A DNA stretch of 64,000 nt, taken from NCBI GenBank assembly GCA_018970725.1, contig JAGWVU010000007.1:1-64000 (forward strand), read 5' to 3'. Position numbers and translations under genes: made by a program. Below, one piece after another: positions 37,849 to 46,117 of the stretch. The first letter of the stretch is position 1; each line of letters opens with the position of its first letter. Source of the DNA: Verrucomicrobiota bacterium (GTDB taxonomy: Bacteria; Verrucomicrobiota; Verrucomicrobiia; Verrucomicrobiales; DEV007). The notes below the pieces were generated by a model that ran no database searches, was not told the origin of the DNA, and saw only the letters and a list, made by a program, of their open reading frames with translations.

Positions 37849-38553
37849 ATGCAGCCTGCCCTGGAAACCCTGCTCATTGTCCAAGATCGCGACCTCCGGA
37901 TTCTCGCGTTGCGCAAGGACATCGCCAACATGCCGCGAATGATCGAGCTGGCGAAGACCCGGCTTCACGGGGATCAGACGGCGGTCGCCAAAGCCAAGGA
38001 GGCTTTGCAGGGCAACGAGGTGCTGGTCAAGCGGTTGGAGCTGGATATCCAAACGCGGCGCAACACCTTGCAACGCTTGCGCACCCAGCAGTTCGAGACC
38101 AAGAAGAACGAGGAATACAAGGCGTTGGGCAACGAGGTGGAACGTTACCTCGTGGAAATCGGCCGACTCGAGGATGAGGAACTTGGCCTGATGGAAAAGT
38201 CCGAACAATTGCGCGCTGTTCTCGCCACCGCCGAGACGGCTTTGCGCCGCACTCAGGATCTGGTCGACGCCGAGTTGCGGCAGTTGGAGGAGCGCAAGCG
38301 CAACGATGAAGGCCAGATCGCGGCCCTGACCGGTGAGCGCGATGGATTCGCCGTCAAGGTCGAGCCTCAGTTGATCGGCGTTTACGACCGTTTGTTCAAG
38401 GCCAAGCAGGGAGCGGCCCTCGTCGCCCTGGCCGCCGGCCAATGCAAGGGTTGTCACATGAAGGTCACCACCTCAACCGTGCTCAAGGCCAAAACGGAAC
38501 AGGAGATTACCCACTGCGAGAACTGCGGACGGATCCTCTATTTCGAGGAGTGA
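37849..38553 (+). CDS. Coiled-coil zinc-ribbon protein, DUF164/CdsZ-like
   Basis: The 234-residue product is a long antiparallel coiled coil (about 15-180, heptads of Leu with many Glu, Arg and Gln) ending in a four-Cys zinc ribbon, Cys199-x2-Cys202 and Cys223-x2-Cys226. This is the layout of the C4-type zinc-ribbon family to which chlamydial CT398/CdsZ belongs. In Chlamydia the protein has been reported to bind sigma-54 and a type III secretion component. In free-living bacteria the role is not established. It is tightly coupled to the NagZ-like gene. A sigma-54 activator is present at 5171-6598, so a sigma-54 link is thinkable. Confidence 0.88.
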   Translation: MQPALETLLIVQDRDLRILALRKDIANMPRMIELAKTRLHGDQTAVAKAKEALQGNEVLVKRLELDIQTRRNTLQRLRTQQFETKKNEEYKALGNEVERYLVEIGRLEDEELGLMEKSEQLRAVLATAETALRRTQDLVDAELRQLEERKRNDEGQIAALTGERDGFAVKVEPQLIGVYDRLFKAKQGAALVALAAGQCKGCHMKVTTSTVLKAKTEQEITHCENCGRILYFEE

Positions 38554-38574
38554 CCCGCGGCCGGAGGTTGAGGG

Positions 38575-38615
38575 AAAAAGAAAAAAGCCAGCCGGCTCTT
38601 GGGGAACCGGCTGGC
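38575..38615 (-). terminator. Rho-independent terminator of pnp
   Basis: On the minus strand GCCAGCCGG (38607-38615) pairs with CCGGCTGGC (38587-38595) and is followed by TTTTTTCTTTTT (38575-38586). It lies 29 bp past the pnp stop. The plus strand has no T-run after the stem, so it acts for pnp only. Confidence 0.9.
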
Positions 38616-38643
38616 CATCAACTCGCCCGGGAGCGGGGAAAAA

Positions 38644-40788
38644 TCAGCCTTGGTCTCCGCCTCCGGCGGCTTTCTCTTGTTCGGCGCGCTCCTTCATGGC
38701 GGCCTTGCGGCTCATTTTGACCCGACCTTTTTCATCGATTCCGATGCACTTGGCCCAGACCATGTCTCCCTTTTTCACGACTTCCTCTACCGTGTTGACG
38801 CGCTTGTCGCACAACTCGGAGATGTGGATCATGCCGTCCTTGCCGGGGAAGACCTCGACGAAAGCGCCGAAGTTCGTCGTGGAAACGATCTTGCCGAAGT
38901 AGATCTCTCCGACCTCGATCTCCTTGGAAACCCGTTCCACCATCTGCTTGGCGCGGGCCAGGCCCTCCGCTTTGGAAGCGTAAATCAAGACGGTGCCATC
39001 GTCCTTGATCGTGATCTCGGCTCCGGACTCCGCTTGGATCCCCTTGATGTTCTTTCCGCCGGGTCCGATCAGTTCGCCGATCTTGTCGACCGGGATCTTC
39101 AGGGTCTCGATCCGGGGGGCGTGCGGGCTCAGCCCCGCAGCCGTGGAAATCGCCTCGTTCATGACGTCGATGACCTTCATCCGAGCGGCTCGGGTCTTGT
39201 CGATCGCTTCAAAGAGAATGCTCAGGGGAATGCCGGGCAACTTCAGGTCCAGTTGGTAACCGGTGACCCCTTCGGTGGTGCCGCAGAGTTTGAAGTCCAT
39301 GTCACCGAAGAAATCCTCGTTGCCGATGATGTCGAGCAGGGTGGTGTATTGCGCGAGATTCCCGCTTCCGTCATACTCGGTCATCAACCCGCAGGAGATG
39401 CCCGCCACCGGGCGCTTGATCGGGACCCCGGCGTCCATCAACGCCATCGATCCGGAACACACGGAGGCCATCGAGGTGGAGCCGTTGGACTCCATGATTT
39501 CGCTCACCACCCGCACCGCGTAAGGGAACTCCTCCTCGCTCGGCAGCAACGGCTCAAGCGATTTCTCAGCGAGCGCGCCGTGACCGATTTCCCGGCGGTT
39601 CTGACCGCCAAACCGACCGGTTTCCCCCACGCTGAACGGCGGGAAATTGTAGTGCAGCATGAAACGCTTGGTGTCCTGGCCGCCCGTGTAGTTGTCGAAA
39701 AACTGGGCTTCGTCCGACGGCGCCAGGGTGGCGATGGCCAGGGCCTGGGTTTCTCCGCGGCTGAACAGAGCGGATCCATGCACCCGCGGCAGGACTTTGA
39801 CCTCGGCGGTGAGCTTGCGCAATTCGTTGTCGCCACGTCCGTCCATCCGGCGCCCGCTTCCCAAGACGGCCTTCCGGGCCGCCTTTTTCTGCAGATATTC
39901 GAAGGCCTCGGCGATCTCGAAGCCGCCGGCTTCGGGATATTTCGCCTTCACCGCGTTGATCACTTCATCCTTCAAGGCTCCGACCGCCTTGCCGCGATCG
40001 ATCTTCTTCGGTTGGCACAGGGCGTCCTCAATCCGGTCCCCGGCCACCTGGTAAGCGATCTCGAGGAGATCGTCCTGCACGAGCTTCAGCGGGGCCTCAC
40101 GCTTCGCCACCCCCGCCCTGGCGGCCAATTCCTCCTGCGCCGCGATCAGCTTCACCACTTGTTCCTGCGCGAAACTCAGTGCCTTCTTGAATTCCTCGTC
40201 CGGCAGTTCCTTGGCCCCGCCTTCGATCATGATGACGTCGGTCTTGTTCCCCACGTAAACCAGATCCAGATCCGATTCCTCACGTTCGCTGTGCGTCGGG
40301 TTGACGACAAATTCTCCGTTGATCCGGCCCACCCGCACCGCGCCGACCGGTCCGGCAAACGGAATGTCGGAAACGCAGAGGGCCGCGGAGGCCCCGTTCA
40401 TGGACAGGATGTCCGCATCGTTCTCCCCATCCGCGGAAAGCAGAAGGGCGACGATCTGGGTGTCGTAGAGATAGCCCTTGGGGAAGAGCGGACGCAACGG
40501 CCGGTCCGTCATCCGGCAGGTCAGGATTTCCTTCTCCGTCGGCCGTCCCTCCCGCTTGAAGTAACCGCCGGGGAAACGGCCCGCCGCAGCGGCCTTTTCC
40601 TTGTATTCCACGGAGAGAGGGAAAAAGTCCTGCCCCTCCTTGATTTTGGTTGCCGAAACGGCGGTGACGAGGACGACGGTTTCCCCCATCTGGACGGTGA
40701 CGGCCCCATCGGCCAATTTGGCGATCTTCCCTGTCTCGAAGATCATTTCGCCGGAGCCGACTTGGCTCGTGATTTTATGGATACTCAT
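38644..40788 (-). CDS. pnp: Polyribonucleotide nucleotidyltransferase
   Basis: PNPase degrades RNA from the 3-prime end with phosphate and is a core component of bacterial RNA turnover. The 714-residue product has the two RNase PH domains (DRPLRPLFPKGY in the first; RGETQALAIATL and GSTSMASVCSGSMALMDAGVP in the second), a KH domain (IGPGGKNIKGIQAESGAEI) and an S1 domain (GEIYFGKIVSTTNFGAFVE). Size and order are standard. A Gly/Gln tail ends the protein. The ATG at 40788 follows an A-rich leader. It lies downstream of rpsO, the usual rpsO-pnp order, with a hairpin between them. Confidence 0.98.
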   Translation of the reverse strand: MSIHKITSQVGSGEMIFETGKIAKLADGAVTVQMGETVVLVTAVSATKIKEGQDFFPLSVEYKEKAAAAGRFPGGYFKREGRPTEKEILTCRMTDRPLRPLFPKGYLYDTQIVALLLSADGENDADILSMNGASAALCVSDIPFAGPVGAVRVGRINGEFVVNPTHSEREESDLDLVYVGNKTDVIMIEGGAKELPDEEFKKALSFAQEQVVKLIAAQEELAARAGVAKREAPLKLVQDDLLEIAYQVAGDRIEDALCQPKKIDRGKAVGALKDEVINAVKAKYPEAGGFEIAEAFEYLQKKAARKAVLGSGRRMDGRGDNELRKLTAEVKVLPRVHGSALFSRGETQALAIATLAPSDEAQFFDNYTGGQDTKRFMLHYNFPPFSVGETGRFGGQNRREIGHGALAEKSLEPLLPSEEEFPYAVRVVSEIMESNGSTSMASVCSGSMALMDAGVPIKRPVAGISCGLMTEYDGSGNLAQYTTLLDIIGNEDFFGDMDFKLCGTTEGVTGYQLDLKLPGIPLSILFEAIDKTRAARMKVIDVMNEAISTAAGLSPHAPRIETLKIPVDKIGELIGPGGKNIKGIQAESGAEITIKDDGTVLIYASKAEGLARAKQMVERVSKEIEVGEIYFGKIVSTTNFGAFVEVFPGKDGMIHISELCDKRVNTVEEVVKKGDMVWAKCIGIDEKGRVKMSRKAAMKERAEQEKAAGGGDQG

Positions 40789-40968
40789 GTTTTTTTGTTG
40801 GAAACTTAACTAAGGGGACGCTGGCTCGTGGTCCTGGGCCGTCGGACGGCTTGCGGCCAAAGCAATGCGCGCTCTGGGCCGAGCAAGGATGCGGAGGGCA
40901 CCGTCTTGCCAAAGGCGATCCACTGGTGGACCGCGGAGCCGTGGCGGAAGAGCGCCCCGGAAACAACG

Positions 40969-40990
40969 AAACACCGGAAATCCGGTGTTT
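40969..40990 (-). terminator. Hairpin between rpsO and pnp
   Basis: A perfect 10-bp stem, AAACACCGGA pairing with TCCGGTGTTT around an AA/TT loop, lies 13 bases after the rpsO stop. On the minus strand it runs into TTTGTTTCC. It may be a partial terminator or a processing site, like the rpsO terminator and RNase III site known before pnp in enterobacteria. Confidence 0.6.
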
Positions 40991-41003
40991 GCTGCGGTGA
41001 AGA

Positions 41004-41261
41004 CTAGCGGCGGAGACCCAGACCCTTGACCATCTTCTGGTAGCGGTCCGGAGCTTTCTCAGCCAGAAAATCGAGAAGGCGGCGACGCTGGGAAACAAGG
41101 CGGAGCAGACCGCGGCGGGAGGAGAAATCCTTCTGATGCACGGACAAATGCTCCGTGAGATCACTGATCCGCGCGGAAAGGAGCGCGATTTGGACGTCGG
41201 CACTACCGGTATCTCCTTCGTGAAGTCGGTAAGCGGCGGGGTCTGTGGTGGTTTGACTCAT
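41004..41261 (-). CDS. rpsO: 30S ribosomal protein S15
   Basis: S15 binds the central domain of 16S rRNA early in small-subunit assembly. The 85-residue product has the conserved pattern [23 protein letters not shown], then [23 protein letters not shown] and ends in GLGLRR. The ATG at 41261 is chosen because it matches the usual S15 N-terminus and has GGAACGA just upstream; the open frame continues 44 codons further but without S15 character. pnp follows on the same strand. Confidence 0.97.
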   Translation of the reverse strand: MSQTTTDPAAYRLHEGDTGSADVQIALLSARISDLTEHLSVHQKDFSSRRGLLRLVSQRRRLLDFLAEKAPDRYQKMVKGLGLRR

Positions 41262-41759
41262 TTCGTTCCAGTTGGGCGGCTCTCGCGGTTCCACCGCTTG
41301 CCGCCTGTGACCCCTCCTTGGGATCGGGTGGAAGTTTGTTTTGTGGAGGGCAGACAAAATCACGGTTTCGAAAGCTTGCAACGGGAAATTCAATCCGTTT
41401 CGCCCGGCTCCTGATCGGGCGGCGGAGAAACGGCAGGCAGACGAGTTTCACTTCACGAACCGGCGCGTCAACCCACCATGTCAGCGCATGGCCTGCGATC
41501 AACGACACTTCAACCGGCCTCCCGCTCTCGGGATCTTTCTCCTGGTAGTCTCCGCCGAAGTGAGCAAAACCACCCAGTGTCGCGAGGAATCGAAGCACTG
41601 GCTCACGGCGTGCTCCGGACTACGGAAGAATTCCCGGGACGTCCAGGTGAACCAAGACCTTGCAGTCCTCTGCCATGACGACTTGGTCAATTCTTCGAGG
41701 CTGACCCAGTGCCCGGGTTCCCGATCATCGATCCGCATTCCCGCATTCGGAGTAACCAT
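41262..41759. other. Region with broken, unassigned minus-strand coding potential
   Basis: The rpsO leader and promoter must lie at its left end. Further right the minus strand has short open frames interrupted by stops. One reads HLDVPGILP, then a stop, then VLRFLATLGGFAHFGGDYQEK and ALTWWVDAPVREV. These may be pieces of a decayed gene. The region abuts transposase remnants, so decay is likely. I recognise no family. Confidence 0.4.
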
Positions 41760-42232
41760 TCAGGTCCCTGCGGTGCAGGGAACCAGTTCGACGGCAGCTT
41801 GATCGGGGGAATCAAACATCTGTTTCAAGGTATCCAGAATGGAGCTGCCTGCCTTTCTGGCCGTTGAGATGACACTGCGAAGATCGGCGAAGAGTTCCGC
41901 GATTCTCTCGCACGGGATCATCTGGAAAGCTCCGAGATAGCTCACGAGCGCCTGCACGCCGTTACCATATTGCACCGGCGCCTGGACCCCGGCAGGAAAG
42001 GAACCCTTGACCGGAACGAGGCAGCGCGGACACTTTCCGCAGGCAACCCGATGCTCGGTGACCACGAGCTTGAGCGGCGGAAGATCGAAGACCTGGCGGC
42101 GTTCGATTCCGGTTGCCGCAGTGCCCTTGAGGCTGCCGCCACAGTTCCCGCAACATCCCCCGAAGCCGTGTTCGATAACGTGGTCGGGTTCAAGGCGCAT
42201 CTCCAGCGTGCTTCCCTTGTGTCCAGACTGTC
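41760..42232 (-). pseudogene. IS66-family transposase remnant, internally deleted
   Basis: The minus-strand frame starts abruptly at GQSGHKG and runs through EPDHVIEH, two Cys pairs (CCGNCG, CGKCPRC), RRQVFDLPPLKLVVTEHR, FPAGVQAPVQYGNGVQALVSYL and IPCERIAELFADL. These are the zinc-finger and N-terminal regions of an IS66 TnpC. It then jumps to VISTARKAGSSILDTLKQMF and stops. That last part resembles transposase C-terminal sequence, so the DDE catalytic core appears deleted. The start is also missing, because the sequence runs directly into an ISL3 fragment at about 42233. No tnpA/tnpB or terminal repeats are evident. Confidence 0.8.
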
Positions 42233-42592
42233 CTATCGGGTGATACGGGCGATCTCGGCCGCGCGGGACACCGCAGGACAGCAGGTGAGGACGAGGATGA
42301 GGCGGCGTTCCATGGCGGTAGTGAACCGGCCGTAGTCCTCCGCCCACGGGACGCGCGCCGTGACTACTTTTCCCGATGACAGTTTTATGCGGGGCACCTT
42401 GGCGACCACCCAGGTGGCGAACTCGCAGGTGTCGAGGTGTCTCCAGCGCCGTTCCCGCCAGCCGTGGACCGTGGCGCGCTCTCCGGTGTCCGGATCGGCC
42501 CAAAGCGTGCCTTCGTCGCACTCCAGCCGGGCCTCAACCGTCTTGGATGCCTCGAGGATGATGATCTCGAAAACCCTCCATACGGGACCATG
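42233..42592 (-). pseudogene. ISL3-family transposase N-terminal remnant
   Basis: One minus-strand frame with no start codon encodes an N-terminal ISL3 transposase segment: VWRVFEIIILEASKTVEARL, then GWRERRWRHLDTCEFATWV, VARVPRIKL-like AKVPRIKLSSGK, VPWAEDYGRFTTAMERR and SRAAEIARITR, ending at a TAG. The rest of the roughly 400-residue protein, including its DDE residues, is missing. The fragment is cut exactly where the IS66 remnant begins. It is inactive. Confidence 0.82.
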
Positions 42593-42695
42593 TCAAGATC
42601 CCGAACGCCTGACAAGGCCACCAGCCTTACGCAAGCGCTCCGGACAGTCAAGCGGGATGATGGTGGTTTCCCTCACATCACGCGGCCCCTCGTTG

Positions 42696-42726
42696 TTGAC
42701 AGACCGGGCCCGGTCCATGGTATTTT
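42696..42726 (+). promoter_or_regulatory. Promoter of the beta-lactamase-like gene
   Basis: TTGACA at 42696-42701 and TATTTT at 42721-42726 are 19 bp apart; a TG dinucleotide one base upstream makes an extended -10. The ATG at 42736 is nine bases beyond the -10, giving a leader of only a few bases. Confidence 0.55.
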
Positions 42727-42735
42727 GGCGGGCTG

Positions 42736-43959
42736 ATGAAACGCGCCCTCCTGTCCGCCCTCTTCTTCCTCGCCGCCCTCCCTTTGCGGGGCGAGGCTCC
42801 TGCCGCTTCCCTGCGCGGTCGTCTTGAGGCCTTCGTCGAGGACGGTTCCCTTTCCGGCGCGGTCGCCGTGCTCGCTCAAAACGACAAGATCCTCGGCGAG
42901 GAGGCGGTCGGCTACCGGGACCTTGAGTCGAAGTCGCCGATGCAGAGCGACAGCCTCTTCTGGATTGCCTCGATGACCAAACCGATCACGGCGCTGGCCG
43001 TGATGATGCTCCGGGACGAGGGCAAACTGCAGATTGGAGATCCGGTGGCGGACCACCTGCCGGAATTCAAAAACCAGATGCTCGTGCAGGAAAAAAGCGT
43101 CGACCGCGTCATTCTTGTGAAACCCGCGCACCTGGTCACGATCCGCGACCTCCTGACCCACACGAGCGGTCTCGTGGGCAATTCGCCCCTGGCCGGGGAG
43201 GCCCTTGACGCCCTCAGCCTGAAGGAGGCGGTCATCACCTACGGCCTTTCCCCCCTCCAGTTCGAGCCGGGGACGAAATGGTCCTATTGCAATCCCGGCA
43301 TCAACACCCTCGGTCGCCTCGTCGAGGTCGTCAGCGGCGAGGAATACGCCGCCTTCCTGCAGAAGCGGCTCTTTGATCCCCTCGGGATGAAAGACACGAC
43401 CTTTTGGCCGACCGAGGCGCAACTCGCCCGCCTCGCCACCAGCTATAAACCGACCGCCGACGGCAAGGACCTGGAACCGGCCCCCATCAAATACCTCACC
43501 GCACCGTATTCCAACCGGAACCGCGCCCCGTTCGCGGCCGGCGGACTGTTCTCGACCGCGGCCGATTTGCTGAAGCTCCACACCATGCTGCTCCACGGCG
43601 GCGAGTCCGGAGGGAAGCGCTACCTCTCGCCGGAATCGCTCGCCCTGATGACGACGGACCACACCGCCCCCCTGAAGTCCGGTTTCACGGAGGGGATGGG
43701 CATGGGGCTGGGCTTTCAAGTGGTGCGCCAGCCTGTCGGAGTGACCGCCACCCTGAGCAAGGGCACCTACGGTCACGGCGGAGCCCATGGAACCCAAGGC
43801 TGGATCGATCCGGAAAAGAAGGCTGTTTACCTCCTCCTGATCCAACGGGCCGGACTGAAAAACGGCGACGCCTCGCCGATGCGCCAAGCCTTCCAGGAAG
43901 CGGCGGCCGCACTTCTGGAACCCGCCAGACCGATCACGTCAAACGCAGGCCGCCCCTGA
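42736..43959 (+). CDS. Secreted class C beta-lactamase-like serine hydrolase
   Basis: The 407-residue product has a signal peptide (1-19) and the serine beta-lactamase/D-Ala-D-Ala-peptidase fold. The catalytic motifs are SMTK (79-82), YCN (184-186) and HGG (347-349, in place of KTG), the pattern of esterase EstB-like and other class C relatives. These family members include peptidases, esterases and lactamases, so resistance should not be assumed. It is followed after five bases by the caspase-like gene, probably in the same operon. Confidence 0.88.
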   Translation: MKRALLSALFFLAALPLRGEAPAASLRGRLEAFVEDGSLSGAVAVLAQNDKILGEEAVGYRDLESKSPMQSDSLFWIASMTKPITALAVMMLRDEGKLQIGDPVADHLPEFKNQMLVQEKSVDRVILVKPAHLVTIRDLLTHTSGLVGNSPLAGEALDALSLKEAVITYGLSPLQFEPGTKWSYCNPGINTLGRLVEVVSGEEYAAFLQKRLFDPLGMKDTTFWPTEAQLARLATSYKPTADGKDLEPAPIKYLTAPYSNRNRAPFAAGGLFSTAADLLKLHTMLLHGGESGGKRYLSPESLALMTTDHTAPLKSGFTEGMGMGLGFQVVRQPVGVTATLSKGTYGHGGAHGTQGWIDPEKKAVYLLLIQRAGLKNGDASPMRQAFQEAAAALLEPARPITSNAGRP

Positions 43960-43964
43960 AACCA

Positions 43965-45053
43965 ATGCGGACCATCCTTTGCCATTTCACGATCCTCCTT
44001 CTTGCCCAGTGGTGCGGCGCGCAAGAGGTCGGACGTCTGTTCTTTTTCGGGGTGGCCTACGATGAAGCCCCGCCAGAAGGCCAGACCGTGGATCATTACA
44101 ACTACGCCCCGGACAACTTCAGCGCCTTGTTCCGGGCCCAGTCGAAAGAACTCTTCCGGGAAATCAGGGAAACCACCCTGAAAGGAAAACAGGCCACCAA
44201 ACCCGCGGTCCTGCGCACTCTGCGATCTCTCCGGGAAGAGGCACGTCCCGGGGACCTCGTGTTCTTCTACTGGGGAACCCACGGGGCGACAAGTTCGGGG
44301 GATTGGGGGGCGAACCTGCCGGGCGACGGGGCGATTTCCGGCAAGGAACTCAAGGCGGAACTGGGACGGTTCCCCTGCCCTGCCGTGGTGGCCATCAGCA
44401 CCTGTGGATCGGGAGGGTTCATCCGGCCGGACGGCCAAACCGTCGACCTCCCGCCCAATGTCACCGCCTTTGCCGCCTGCCGGCCCCGGCAAACCACCAA
44501 CAATGAACTCGACATCACCCTGCTCGAAGCCCTGGCCGGCTTCGGCGATGCGGATGGAAGCGGTGACGTATCCCTGCGGGAGGTGCGGGAATACGTGCCA
44601 AAGCGTTACCGCATGCTCTCGCCCGACGACACCCTGGAAACGCTTCCCGTGCTGGGCCAGGGCGAGGGCGGAGTCTTCCGGGGAGCCCTGACACGCGTCA
44701 CCGGACGGCACGCGGCCGCGGTTCACGACGGTGCTTGGTATGGCGCCACGATCCTCGATCAATCGGAAAAATCCGTCAAAGTCCGATACCTCGGGTGGGA
44801 TCCGTTTTCACCCCGGGCCGCCTTTTTTCTGCCGGACGAACTCGTTCCCCTCCAACGGATCGATTTCGCCGGAGGAGAACCGCCGGTGGAGGTGCGGTGG
44901 AACGGGACGTGGTATCCGGCGGTGATCCTGAGCCGTGCTCCGAAAAACCGCTACCGCGTCCATTACATCGGCTATCCGCAAAGCGACGACGAGACGGTGC
45001 CGGAGGCGCGGATCCGTTTTCCCTTCGGCGGGCTTCCCGGCATTCCGGACTGA
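43965..45053 (+). CDS. Secreted caspase-like protein with EF-hand and two Tudor-like domains
   Basis: The 362-residue product has a signal peptide (1-19). Its caspase-like (peptidase C14) core has His106 in FYWGTHG and Cys147 in VVAISTCGSGG, the right order and context for a Cys/His dyad. An EF-hand-like loop follows at 195-206 (DADGSGDVSLRE). Two repeats of about 45 residues, near 250-297 and 308-352 (WYGATIL, VRYLGWD; WYPAVIL, VHYIGY), resemble Tudor-knot/Agenet domains, which bind methylated or other ligands in eukaryotes. No family I know joins all these parts. It is co-transcribed with a serine hydrolase gene. An inactive caspase homologue is possible, but the dyad looks intact. Confidence 0.8.
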   Translation: MRTILCHFTILLLAQWCGAQEVGRLFFFGVAYDEAPPEGQTVDHYNYAPDNFSALFRAQSKELFREIRETTLKGKQATKPAVLRTLRSLREEARPGDLVFFYWGTHGATSSGDWGANLPGDGAISGKELKAELGRFPCPAVVAISTCGSGGFIRPDGQTVDLPPNVTAFAACRPRQTTNNELDITLLEALAGFGDADGSGDVSLREVREYVPKRYRMLSPDDTLETLPVLGQGEGGVFRGALTRVTGRHAAAVHDGAWYGATILDQSEKSVKVRYLGWDPFSPRAAFFLPDELVPLQRIDFAGGEPPVEVRWNGTWYPAVILSRAPKNRYRVHYIGYPQSDDETVPEARIRFPFGGLPGIPD

Positions 45054-45094
45054 GATTCCCGCGCCCCGGAGCAAATCCTGCTCCGGAACTCGAC

Positions 45095-46003
45095 TCATGC
45101 ATAGCGTCGTGCTTCCGGCAGGGGCCTCCGTTCCTGGTCCCGCTCCCAGTGGGTTGAGGCGCGGAACTCGCGGGGGCTCACGCCCTTTTGCTCCCGAAAA
45201 CGCCGGTTGAAGTTGGAGAGATTGGAGAACCCGCTCTCCAAGGCCACTTCACTCACCGGAAGATCCGTCTCGAGGAGCAATCGGGAGGCCGTGCCGACCC
45301 GCAACTCGTGGAGATAACCCACCAAGGTCTTGCCCGTGCTGGCCTTGAAAAAACGGCAGAAAGCCGTCGGCGTGAGGTGGGCCACCGCCGCCACCTCTTC
45401 CAGCGTCACCGGTTCCGCCACCCGCTGCTGCAAATAGCGCATCACCCGGTCCATCCGCTCGATCTGCCCCGGTCGGAGCGAGGGACGATAACCGGGACTG
45501 GCCAATGGGGTGCGTTCCGCGGACCGGGCCAAATCCCGCAAGAGGAGCAAAAAGCCCGCGAACCGTTCCAACTCATCCTGCCCGGGCATCGCCAGGATCC
45601 GTTCGGCCGCTTCCCGCCGCGTCCGCCCATGGAACTCGAATCCCCGGGCGGATTCCTCGAGAAACCGGGCCACTGCGGCCATCTCCTCCCGCCCCAACAA
45701 CTCCTCCCCCAAGGTCTTGGCTGAAAATTGCAAGACCGCCACGGCGGGACGCCCCCAGTCTCCCTCGTCCGCTTCTTCCGGATGCAGGGCATGCGGCACA
45801 TTCGGGCCGTTCAGAAACAACGATCCCGGTTCCATCCGGCCGATGAAATCCCCGGAGATGTAAGTGCCCGTGTTCTTCAACACGAGGAGCAGATCGATTT
45901 CCGGATGGAAATGATAGACCGGCCAGACATCCCGATCGATCTTGAACACGAACGATCTGCGTCCACTGGTCGGGATGTATTCGAGTTGTGGCCGGACCTG
46001 CAT
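45095..46003 (-). CDS. AraC-family transcriptional regulator
   Basis: The 302-residue regulator has an N-terminal cupin sensor (VYHFHPEIDLLLVL, GSLFLNGPNVPH) and a C-terminal pair of helix-turn-helix motifs (VTLEEVAAVAHLTPTAFCRFFK; VSEVALESGFSNLSNFNRRF) with the closing VSPREFRA. The cupin probably senses a sugar. It is transcribed divergently from the PSCyt1-DUF1549-DUF1553 gene, whose 114-bp upstream region holds a direct repeat GGATC-GTATC-GGATC (46051-46065), a candidate binding site. That suggests it controls the polysaccharide-related operon. Confidence 0.9.
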   Translation of the reverse strand: MQVRPQLEYIPTSGRRSFVFKIDRDVWPVYHFHPEIDLLLVLKNTGTYISGDFIGRMEPGSLFLNGPNVPHALHPEEADEGDWGRPAVAVLQFSAKTLGEELLGREEMAAVARFLEESARGFEFHGRTRREAAERILAMPGQDELERFAGFLLLLRDLARSAERTPLASPGYRPSLRPGQIERMDRVMRYLQQRVAEPVTLEEVAAVAHLTPTAFCRFFKASTGKTLVGYLHELRVGTASRLLLETDLPVSEVALESGFSNLSNFNRRFREQKGVSPREFRASTHWERDQERRPLPEARRYA

Positions 46004-46117
46004 GAGCGTCGCTTTGCCTTCTCACTTCGGTTTCGGCCCCGAACTTGCAAGGATCGTATCGGATCCCGCGAATTCGCACGTAGCCGATTGCCCCTGAAGG
46101 CGGCATCTTGGAAGGGT

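Noticed and set aside
35140-38457. Long minus-strand frame opposite the PQQ, NagZ-like and zinc-ribbon genes
   Set aside because: No recognisable motif and it conflicts with three well-supported plus-strand genes.
42736-43959. Antibiotic-resistance beta-lactamase
   Set aside because: The fold and SxxK/YxN are present, but the third motif is HGG and the family includes esterases and peptidases, so resistance cannot be claimed.
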